The notes under the pieces: model-generated
What the model saw: the letters and a program-made list of their open reading frames with translations, nothing else
Databases searched by the model: none
What the model was told of the DNA's origin: nothing
Translations under genes and position numbers: made by a program
Shown: piece after piece, positions 41,915 to 50,431 of the stretch
Position numbering within the stretch: position 1 is the stretch's first letter
How the letters are laid out: every line of letters starts with the position of its first letter
NCBI GenBank assembly: GCA_030220185.1
Contig: JASPKZ010007537.1
Span: forward strand, 1 to 64,000
Origin: Diploptera punctata
Taxonomy: Eukaryota; Arthropoda; Insecta; Blattodea; Blaberidae
Length of the DNA: 64,000 nucleotides
Direction of reading: 5' to 3'

Positions 41915-42180
41915 CAAGCCAGAAGGTCGAGGGTTCGAGTCCCGGTGGGGTCAGGATTTTTAAACTGACCCAAACCTTCTGGCGGCACTATGGCCCTGGG
42001 GTCGACTCAGCCTCTAACTGAAATGAGTACCAGACGCTTGTTCTGGGGTAAAGGCGGCCGTCACGCAGGGCTGACAACCCGGCTGACATCAAGTGCCGAT
42101 TGTCAAGAAAAAGTGGGAGCCTTAACCTCCTACTACCCCAAGGGCCTCCTGAGGCCTGTAGTGGGAACACTTTACTTTAC
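41915..42180 (+). mobile_element. SINE-A copy 4, 5'-truncated
   Basis: Starts at ACTGCGCTACAAGCC, lacking the A box, and ends CACTTTACTTTACTT. It lies between 'tattaagt' and 'ctgttc', which are contiguous in the other 273 bp units. Confidence 0.9.
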
Positions 42181-42316
42181 TTCTGTTCTTATATCTTCGT
42201 TTTTCTTTTTATCGGTCCTTTGGTATCCTGCTATTGCTCTCAACATCTTCATTTCAGCAGCCTCTATTTGTTTACTATCTGCCTTTGTTAATGTCCAGGT
42301 TTCACATCCATAGATG

Positions 42317-42612
42317 TAAGGAGTAGTGACGTGTGTATAACCTCTCCTACCCAATTCTCATCCTCACCTTCTCGTGGTACAACCCGTTTTCACAAACGAG
42401 GCTCTGAGGACCGAGTCACGGCTGTATAACCGTTTCATCGGGTACTGAGTAAATGCAGTATCCTAATGTCTGTCCAGAGAAAAGGTAGCAGCCCTACCAC
42501 TGGACTACTTAGCGTCGGGCCAGTAACCTGTCCTAAGGAATTTCAAAACTACTTTCAAGTCTCAACACGAAAAAATCCAGAAGGAATTGAAATATGACGA
42601 CCCATAGCAGAG
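42317..42612 (+). mobile_element. Isolated RTE 5' segment
   Basis: Near identical to 45946-46241, the leader preceding an endonuclease ORF start. Here it ends right at the would-be start codon region (ATGACGACCC) and then returns to the 273 bp unit. The unit sequence 'ccatagataagagatggg' is split around it with AGAT overlapping. It has no 3' half. Confidence 0.75.
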
Positions 42613-42712
42613 AGATAAGAGATGGGACTGCCAATACTTTGTAAAACTTCAAAATACTCGTAGTTTCTTTTCTAGTTTTAGCATATAAGATCAAACATCA
42701 TAATAGACAACA

Positions 42713-43329
42713 TACCTCTGGTACAAGTAATTATATGTGTTGCAATTTTACTATAAACACAAAAACTGAAAGAGACATAAATATGAAACTGTCGAAATTG
42801 CAAATGATATGCGGAACTATATATAAAACATTATAGAACAAAACAAGAAGAGATACTAGATTGAAGTCATAATCATTTATGATGTTAATTTACGATATGT
42901 AAGGACGCCTGCGAGGACGTACAGTTTGTTACATTTTATGACTATATAACATGAGCTCGAGGAAGTGCAAACAGTAAAAGGCTTCCTGGAAGGCTTGTTC
43001 AGGAAAGTTGGCATATATCTCACGCACTTCCGTCACTCTATCACAACGTTGCTTTCCGGTCATCGCTCCGTCTTGTTCCTACGCCATTTAAATGCCAATA
43101 ATCATATCAGCAAAAATATTCTGCACTTTTTAGTAGCATCATTCCATTTAATACGGTTCAACACACAAACCCTAAACTATTAAAAACTTAATTACATGAC
43201 GCGATTGGCCCAGAAAGTACTTTAACAAACACTTCGCACTGTTGAGGTTGTACATATTTACAACAATAACATTCGTACCTGTTGTAACAGTCGTCATAAA
43301 CAAATTATATTTGTATCATATATTCAGCC
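42713..43329. other. Anonymous sequence
   Basis: A short GC-richer patch lies at 42985-43090. No gene recognised. Confidence 0.45.
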
Positions 43330-43890
43330 TCCATGGTATCTTTACCTTGTCGTGGTGGAGTGGCTTGCGTGCTTAAATGATCCTGAGAGCTATGCCGGCG
43401 GTAGCATTGCTGCCGATAGGGTTACCCATGCCGGACTGGTCGAAGGTGATAATCCAGACGAAAAAAGTACCTTGGTTGAAAGAGTGACGATCTTTCACCG
43501 TAAAAATGCAACCGTCAAGAAATGCGGACACGGGTTCGACTGGGGTAAAATTTTCCGGAGGTCAAATAGTCCCCCATTCGGATCTCCGGGCGGGGACTAC
43601 TTCAGGGAACCCATGCCAAAGACAGTTAAGTCTCGTAGACTGAGATGGGCAGGACATGTTGCACGTATGGGAATGAAAGATGTGCATGGAAGCTTCTTGT
43701 AGAAAACCAGAGGGAAAACGCCCAGTTGGTAGACCAAGAATGAGGTGGGAGAATAACATTAACTATGATTTGAGGGAAGTAGATTATACAGGGAATGATT
43801 GGAAAGCATTAGCTCAGGATAGGGATGTATGGAGAGCTTATGTCCGCGCGGCCATGAACCTACGGGTTCGATAGTGCCAGTGAGTAAGTA
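43330..43890 (+). mobile_element. Internally deleted RTE-type element: 5' leader fused to 3' end
   Basis: 43330-43620 is leader-like (CCTTGTCGTGGTGGAGTGGC ... CCATGCCAAAG). From 43621 it is the C-terminal coding region and 3' end of the (GTAA)n RTE family: VKSRRLRWAGHVARMG, RPRMRWENNINYDLREVDYT, then GTGCCAGTGAGTAAGTAAG. The endonuclease and RT core are missing. It contains a frameshift at about 43673. It looks SINE-like in design. Confidence 0.65.
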
Positions 43891-43898
43891 AGTATATC

Positions 43899-44205
43899 CA
43901 GACCGCTGTGGTCTCGAGGTAGCGTGCTGTCTTGTCACGCAGGGAGCCCGGGTTCGATCCCCGGTCGGGGCAGTTTTTCTGGATGAGGTTTTTATCCGGG
44001 TTTTTCCTCACCTGTAAGACAAATGTCAGAAAAACTTTAAGGCCCAAACGGTCCCCGAAATCATATGGCCATCATCATCATCATCCTTAACCGGTTTGGA
44101 AAACAACGGGAAGCTACCACACCTACAATTCCCTATGCAAGCATTGCATGAAAATGCTATCACTGCAGTGAAAGACCTGCACTCGGGCAGAATTACTATG
44201 GATGG
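43899..44205 (+). mobile_element. SINE-B copy
   Basis: Head GACCGCTGTGGTCTCGAGG, perfect B box GGTTCGATCCC, (ATC)n middle, and an end at ACTATGGATGG. Confidence 0.92.
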
Positions 44206-44260
44206 ATTTCAGCTAGGCCTTTTGAAATCGGTACCATTTTCAAAGCTTTTCATTGGGTAC

Positions 44261-44652
44261 GAGTATTTGAGAATAAAGTTCGTAGAAGAAAATGGGCCAA
44301 AAAGAGATGAACAAATAGGTGAATGGAGAAAACTACATAATAGTGAGCTATATGGTATGTATAGGAAGCCAGTTATAGTAAGAATAATCAAGTCTCGTAG
44401 ACTGCGATAGGCAACACATGTGGCAAGAATGGAGAATGAAAGACATGTATGGAAGCTTCTTGTAGGAAAACCAGAGGGAAAACGCCCAGTAGGTAGACCA
44501 AGAATGAGGTGGGAAAATAACATTAACTATGATTTGAGGGAAGTAGATTATACAGAGGATGATTTGAAAACATTGGCTCAAGATAGGGATGTATGGAGAG
44601 CTTATGTCCGCGCGGCCATGAACCTACGGGTTCTATAGAGCCAGTCAGTTAG
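44261..44652 (+). pseudogene. RTE-type element, 5'-truncated, 12 bp TSD
   Basis: The target TTCATTGGGTAC is duplicated at 44249-44260 and 44653-44664. Encodes RDEQIGEWRKLHNSELYGMY, then RMENERHVWKLLVGKPEGKR, then RPRMRWENNINYDLREVDYT. A TAG replaces the Trp codon in RLRWAGH. The 3' end is GAGCCAGTCAGTTAG. Confidence 0.9.
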
Positions 44653-44664
44653 TTCATTGGGTAC

Positions 44665-44910
44665 TGGTTGTTTAAAAAAGACACATGCCATCAGTTCAAC
44701 ACAATAGAAAACACCCTCTCAATAATGCATATAGAAAATAATAACCGAGAAATAAACATCTTAGAAGAAATAGAAATTATGAAGCAAACAAGAAACGATA
44801 ACCTGCTGAACGAGAACACGCCCTACCAGATCAACATACTATACTATACTATATATTCGTTAAAACAACCAGTAGGCTTACCCAATCAACATATTTAAAA
44901 AACAGTACAC
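44665..44910 (+). pseudogene. Possible second PLE family, GIY-YIG C-terminal remnant
   Basis: Frame 44668-44898 contains FKKDTCHQFNTIENTLSIMH and NREINILEEIEIMKQTRNDN, then LLNENTPYQINILY. It resembles the region after the GIY-YIG fold in other PLEs (a C-terminal Glu-rich helix, LEExEI--). The GIY-YIG motif itself is not present. Tentative. Confidence 0.4.
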
Positions 44911-45004
44911 ATTCCGAAAGGTCTATCTGGATATTTTAGGTAAATATAATTTTTTGAGGAAGACTGCCAACAACATGTATAAATTGTATTGTTTAAAAGG
45001 TCTA

Positions 45005-45365
45005 GAATAGCCCTTAGCCTATCAGCCGGGTGCTGGCCTCTCATACGCATGCGTTAATCCCATCCGTCCAGTATAGGGTTACATGTGGTCAGCATGTCGG
45101 GTTTCCCAGCTGTTATATCTGATTTTCTCAACCTGGAGCTGTTGTTTATCCTAGATACCCAAATCCCTAACGATGCTATATGGCACCTGTCACATACGGA
45201 CCGAAATTATGAGAAACATTGATAAGTAAGTATCTTCTAGCACAATGTCTCGCCATCAATGAATTTTTGTTAAAAATATAATTGTTATTCCTACAAATAT
45301 TAATTCACAATTTTCCCCCACGGCGATTCAAATCAGAGCATACCTCGACGGCGCGGCAGCGTATT
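45005..45365 (-). mobile_element. SINE-D, broken copy
   Basis: 45005-45215 matches the 3' half of SINE-D (ACATGTGGTCAGCATGTCGG). 45300-45360 carries the decayed tRNA-like head. About 85 bp between them is not SINE. Confidence 0.65.
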
Positions 45366-45374
45366 AAAAAAAAT

Positions 45375-45940
45375 ACATCATCATCATCATCATCATAGTA
45401 CATTCACGAATTTAGGCCATTTGTTGACCTGTTTCGGCCTCAAGAGAAACACCATCCAAAAGTCTTTTGAGTGGACGTCCTGGTCTTCTTCTTCCTGCAG
45501 GTTGATATCTTAACATTTGTTTGGGTATTCTGTCATCTTCCATTCGATGAACATGTTGTATCCATATTGACTTATAACCAGAAATTTTGTTTTCTAAAGA
45601 TGCCATGTGTAATTCTTCTAAGATGTCTTCATTTTTTTTTTGTGATCTAGTAGTGTGTATCCTGCAGTCCTCCGAAGATATCTCATTTCAGCAGATCTAA
45701 GTCTCTGTATATCCTTCTGTTTCAACGTCCATACTTCGCTACCATACAAAAGAGTTGGAACGAGCCAGTGTTTTATACACTTTTAATCTTGAATGCTTTT
45801 GGACTAACTGTGGCTTGAAGATAGAATTTATTAACCCTAAAATTCTTAAACATTTAGATATTTTTGCATTTACATCCTATTCTTCTTCATATGAGATATT
45901 GCATCCTGATATGTAAAATTATTCACCTGCTCCAAAATGG
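45375..45940 (-). pseudogene. RTE-type element, (GAT)n family, second copy
   Basis: The 3' tail (ATC)n is at 45378-45395 on the plus strand. Minus frames encode HVHRMEDDRIPKQMLRYQPA, then GRRRPGRPLKRLLDGVSLEA, and upstream LRSAEMRYLRRTAGYTL and LLYGSEVWTLKQKDIQRL. Same family as 30425-31135. Frameshifted. Confidence 0.8.
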
Positions 45941-45945
45941 GTTGT

Positions 45946-46400
45946 AAGGGGTAGTGACGTGTGTATAACCTCTCCTACTCAATTCTCATCCTCACCTTCT
46001 CGTGGTACAACCCGTTTTCACAAACGAGGCTCTGAGGACCGAGTCACGGCGGTATAACCGTTCCATCGGGTACTGAGTAAATGCAGTATCCTAATGTCTG
46101 TCCAGAGACTAAAAGGTAGCAGCCCTACCACTGGACTACTTAGCGTCGGGCCAGTAACCTGTCCTAAGGAACTTCAAAACTAATTTCAAGTCTCAACACG
46201 AAAAAATCCAGAAGGAATTGAAATATGACGACCCTCAGCAAAGAAATATGGTTGAAAGAAAACGGCACAATGATATTGTAAGATATGCAACCTGGAATGT
46301 CCGAAGCATCCATGAAAAAGACGAGGAACTAGACAGTATATTTAAAAATAGAAACATTGATATTGCAGTAACTACAGAAAAAAAAATTACACTACATGTA
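45946..46400 (+). pseudogene. RTE-type 5' end: leader plus start of the AP endonuclease
   Basis: Leader 45946-46241 is shared with 42317-42612. The frame at 46218 gives RHNDIVRYATWNVRSIHEKD, then ELDSIFKNRNIDIAVTTE. ATWNVRS is the first conserved motif of the APE-type endonuclease that nicks target DNA in RTE elements. The ORF decays after ~60 residues. 3' truncated. Confidence 0.75.
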
Positions 46401-46714
46401 ATTATTCTGTACATATACAGAATATTGCATACGCTCAGACTTTGCATGCAAGAGAAGTTCGTGGTATTAAATATTATTTATAAAATATTGATAAGAACAA
46501 ATATATCGATGTATAAACCCTTCTTCAGTGACAGATGAAGGAGTTTTACTCAAGAAAACCTCATGAAAACCTCTCACTGTAACAGCCAGGAATAAGCTAA
46601 GTTTACCCACAAAGCAAATTATTTATTTGATTTTATTTCAATCTGTTTTTTGCATACTTGGGTCCATATTTTCATGCATATTTAGTACTTTATTTTGCTT
46701 ACAAATCCGGGCTC
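46401..46714. other. Anonymous sequence
   Basis: No feature recognised. Confidence 0.5.
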
Positions 46715-46726
46715 TACTTACGATAA

Positions 46727-47035
46727 GGGGGCACGCCGTAGCGTAGCGGTTAAGGCACTACGCTACAAGCCGAAGGTTCGAGAGCGTTCAAGTCCCGTTG
46801 GGGTCAGGATTTTTAAACTGACCCAAACCCTCGGGCGGCACTATGGCCCTGGGGTCGACTCAGCCTCTAACTGAAATGAGTACCAGACTCTTGTTCTGGG
46901 GGGAAAAGGCGGCCGTCACGCAGGGCTGACAACCCGGCTGACATAAAGTGCCGATTGTCTAGAAAAAGTGGGAGCCATAACCTCCTACTACCCCAAGGGC
47001 CTCCAGGCCTGTTGTGGGATCACTTTACTTTACTT
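46727..47035 (+). mobile_element. SINE-A copy 5, 12 bp TSD
   Basis: The target TACTTACGATAA is duplicated at 46715-46726 and 47036-47047. Full length, with a small duplication (GAGCG) just before the B box. Confidence 0.95.
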
Positions 47036-47047
47036 TACTTACGATAA

Positions 47048-47900
47048 ATAGTCAGCTAACGAAGTAGGTAATGTAAAAGTTGTAAACTATTCTATCAGGA
47101 CCCATTTTTCATGGCCTTGAACAAAAATAGTAGACGATAATATGCTACAAGCCCAACACACTAGTCTCTAATAAGTCACTGGAGACCATGGGTTCATTAT
47201 ATTGGCCCCTATTCCTGAACATTCTGAGAAAATGTGTGAGTAGACTTCTGTTATAATCGGTACAAGAGAAAGTATTTAGAATGTGAAGACAGTTGTTTAT
47301 TCATCGACATTAACAGCTGGTGCGAGTTACAGAAAGCGAATCTGGGATTTGCGTGAAATGAATGAGAGCACACGATGACATAACAATAAGTATCTGTGCT
47401 TACACGCACCTTCGTTTTCACCGCCTGCAAATAGACCGTACTTCACTTTTATTTTTCCAAGTCATGGCTTTGTCCATGGCCCACAATCCTACATTTCAAT
47501 TTTAACTCAAATGTCAGCAAGGCCTTGTTTACAAATGCTAGTCACAACCTGATTTTCAGTTTAAAAATAGTATCGAGAAACGCTGGATATAAATATTCAC
47601 TTAAACTACTTCTTAGAGGTTAAAACCCAGTAATATTCTATGAAAATAAAATGTATTTCTTGTACGAGTGAGTTGGCTCAGACAGTACAGTTTGAGACTT
47701 GTATATGGGACGTTCCGGAGATTAATATAAATGGAATTGTATTCCTAATTTTCCGCAGAAAATATTGGATTGATTACACTGGACAACAGTGGTTTTGTTG
47801 CCCTTGATATAAGATTAATTTCGGATATATTTATGCTCACAATTCATGAAACTATCGATGTTTTTGGAAGATTTGCCCTGTTTTTTTATCTTTATTTTCA
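47048..47900. other. Anonymous sequence
   Basis: 853 bp with no recognised repeat or coding feature. Confidence 0.5.
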
Positions 47901-47916
47901 TTTTACACTACAAAAT

Positions 47917-48113
47917 GATGATGATGATGATGATGGCCATATGATGTTTGGGGACAGTTTGGGCCTTAAAGTGTTCCTGACATTTGTCTTACAGGTGAGG
48001 AAAAACCCAGATAAAAACCTCACCCAGAAAAAACTGCCCCGCCTGGGGATCGAACCTGGGCCCGCTGCGTGACAAGGCAGCACGCTACCTCGAGACCACA
48101 GCGGTGGACTATA
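47917..48113 (-). mobile_element. SINE-B copy, 3'-truncated
   Basis: Minus-strand head GTCCACCGCTGTGGTCTCGA (end at 48113) through CTGTAAGACAAATGTCAGG to a (GAT)n tract. The 3' half is missing. Confidence 0.88.
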
Positions 48114-48415
48114 ATATTATAATGAAAATATTAAAATATGTAGTTTTTGCTTGTAAAATTTATGGAAAATAGTGAGAAATTATATAAAAGTATGTTTTTA
48201 ATTCATACGATACCATTCCACTCCATCTTATATGCTTGCCCCTATTCAATTTAATTACTAGTTTACAGTTAGCAAACTTTAAACAACTTTAACTACTAAT
48301 GTTGAGATTTTGTGTCTGAGACTTGGCTTCCTTATCACAAATTTCTTGTCTGAAACTCTATAATCAGAAATATTTGTTCGGTTTGATATTTTTTACACTC
48401 AAGAATATTTATAAA
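48114..48415. other. Anonymous AT-rich sequence
   Basis: No feature recognised. Confidence 0.5.
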
Positions 48416-48717
48416 AGGGGGCACACCGTAGTGTAGTTATTAAGGCAGTGCGCTACAAACCGAAAGGTCGAGGGTTCGAGTACCGGTGGGGTAAAGATTT
48501 TTAAACTGACCCAAATCTTCTGGTGGCACCGTAGTCCTGGGGTCAACTCAGTCTATAACGTAAATGAGTGCCAGACGCTTGTTCTGGGAATAAAGGCGAC
48601 CTTCACGCAGGGCTGACAACCCGGCTGATATCAAGTGCCGATTGTCTAGAAATAAATGGGAGCCTTAACATCCTACTATTCCAAGGGTCTCCTACGGCCT
48701 GTAGTGGAATCACTTCA
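48416..48717 (+). mobile_element. SINE-A copy 6, diverged
   Basis: Recognisable throughout but more mutated (A box TAGTGTAGTTA, B-box region GGTTCGAGTAC). It abuts a minus-strand SINE-B at its 3' end. Confidence 0.88.
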
Positions 48718-48720
48718 CTT

Positions 48721-48990
48721 CCATCCATCCATAGTAATTCTGCCCGAAGGAAGGTCCTTCACTGCAATCATAGCATTTTTATGCTATGCTTGCAGCTTTA
48801 CTAGGGAATTGTAGGCGTGGTAGCTTCCCGTTACTTTTCACACCGGTGAATGGATGATGATGATGATGATAATTATGGCCATATGATTTCGGGGACCGTT
48901 TGGGCCTTAAAGTTTTCCTGACATTTGTCTTACAGGTGAGGAAAACACCCGATAAAACCTCACTCACAAAAACTGCCCCGACCGGTGATC
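48721..48990 (-). mobile_element. SINE-B copy, 5'-truncated
   Basis: Minus strand, from within the B-box region (GACCGGTGATCAC side, ~48990) to the CCATCCATCCATAG 3' end at 48721. Confidence 0.88.
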
Positions 48991-49216
48991 ACTTATATTT
49001 ATAAAAAATAAATTTTATCATAGGCCTACCACAACGAAAACTATGCTGGGAAAATGTTACTTCTACATTGTTTAAAGATATTTTTTCCTAAAAGCAGGTT
49101 TACAAGTTAAAGATGGGAGCGGATTGATCGGTTCGGAGCGAAGAAGATAAATCTGGGAAGGTTATTATCATGAAAAAACAACAAATAAATGAACAGAGAA
49201 TTGTTAAGACTATTAA

Positions 49217-49520
49217 GGAATAAAAATTGGAAGTGGTAGGAGAGGACCTTGCCTCTGGTCCCGAGGTCGCGGGTTCAAACCCGGTCGGAGTCGATAGATT
49301 TTTTTTACGATGGAAAAATCCAAGAAGCAAGTCCTCCGGGAGGGACTTTAAGCCGTGGGTCCCGAGTCTGAAGATTTTCAGGCTCGTAAAAGATCCTTAA
49401 GCCTGAATGAAAAGACCTCTAAGCAAATTTTACCGAATTTTCCCGTCTCAGTACTACCTTGGTTTCCTAGATGTCAGTATGAGGAGGAACGCTGACCACG
49501 GACCACTCAAATAGCATCTA
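49217..49520 (+). mobile_element. SINE-E, tRNA-derived
   Basis: The head contains GGTAGGAGAGG and a perfect B box, GGTTCAAACCC. The body has GTCCTCCGGGAGGGACTTTA, CCTAGATGTCAGTATGAGG and ACGCTGACCACGGACC. Only one copy in this window, so family status is inferred from the pol III box. Confidence 0.65.
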
Positions 49521-49609
49521 TACGAAAACAAGTGTAACTAAATTAGTATGGTTCAAATTCTTCCCTGTAGGGGGGAGCGCCTAAATCTCTGTTAAGGAAA
49601 ACATGGGTT

Positions 49610-49780
49610 TATAAGACAAGAAAGAAGGAGAAGAGGAATACCCAGACTTAGATTGATCGATAATGTAGAAGTCCTGTGGAAACTGAGAGTGAAAAGATGG
49701 AGGAAGAAGACTAATTCGGAATGAGTGGGCGTCTAATATTGGAAATGCTGAGGCTAGACTCAAGGGGACGTACTGTCATA
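49610..49780 (+). pseudogene. RTE-type C-terminal scrap
   Basis: Encodes RRRRGIPRLRLIDNVE, then VLWKLRVKRWRKK after a shift. This matches the GRPxLRWIDxVExD...W closing motif of RTE-type proteins. Confidence 0.55.
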
Positions 49781-49843
49781 GAGAAAGAAAGTAAGACAAA
49801 AATATAGGGAAGGATTCATGAATACTGTATCTGTGTTGAACAT

Positions 49844-50430
49844 ACTTACTTACTTACTCACTGGCACTATCGAACCCATAGGTTCATGGCCGCGCCGACA
49901 TAAGCTCTCCATACATCCCTATCCTGAGCTAATGCTTTCCAATCATTTCCTGTATAATCTACTTCCCTCAAATCATAGTTAATGTTATTCTCCCACCTCA
50001 TTCTTGGTCTACCAACTGGGCGTTTTCCCTCTGGCTTTCCTACAAGAAGCTTCCATGCAAGTTTTTCATTCCCCATGCGTGCAACATGTCCTGCCCATCG
50101 CAGTCTACGAGACTTAACTGTTCTTATTATATCAGGCTTTCTATGAAGACCATGTAGTTCATTGTTCCATTCACCTGTCTGTTCATCTCTCTTTGGTCCA
50201 AAAATGTTCCTAAGTACTTTATTCTCAAATACTTGTAATCTCCTTTCCTCCCTTAAAGTAAGAGTCCATGTTTCGCACCCATATAATATAACTGGTAGAA
50301 TAATAGTTTTATATATTTTCGGTTTAACGTTTTTTGAAAGGAGTTGGGACATCAAGAGTCTCTGCAATGCATAATAGCACGCATTTCCAGAATTGAGCCT
50401 ACGTTTAATTTCTTTGTGCATCTCATTCCT
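49844..50430 (-). pseudogene. RTE-type element, 3' portion (host of a nested insertion, 14 bp TSD)
   Basis: Minus-strand frame 50430-49867 is open and encodes NEMHKEIKRRLNSGNACYYA, LYGCETWTLTLREERRLQVF, VKSRRLRWAGHVARMGNEKL, RPRMRWENNINYDLREVDYT. The (GTAA)n tail is at 49844. The element continues at 53364-53518. The outer target TCTGTGTTGAACAT is duplicated at 49830-49843 and 53519-53532. The ORF's apparent start at 50508 lies in the nested element and is not real. Confidence 0.92.
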
Positions 50431-50431
50431 C

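Larger units (their letters stand above)
41036..42712 (-). repeat. 273 bp tandem amplification of RT-derived sequence
   Basis: The block starting CAAGCATTTTGATAATATTT begins at about 41036, 41309, 41582 and 41855, exactly 273 bp apart. Each unit carries the same reading frame (LIYGCETWTL...AIAGYQRTDKKKNEDIRTEL). The fourth unit is split twice, by SINE-A (41915-42180) and by an RTE 5' segment (42317-42612), and ends near 42712. Units are nearly identical, so the amplification is recent. Amplifying part of a dead RT as a tandem array is unusual. Confidence 0.9.

Noticed and set aside
50393..50431. Start codon of the large RT ORF at 50393
   Set aside because: The first 13 codons are antisense RTE sequence left of the insertion junction; the element is 5' truncated and has no native start.
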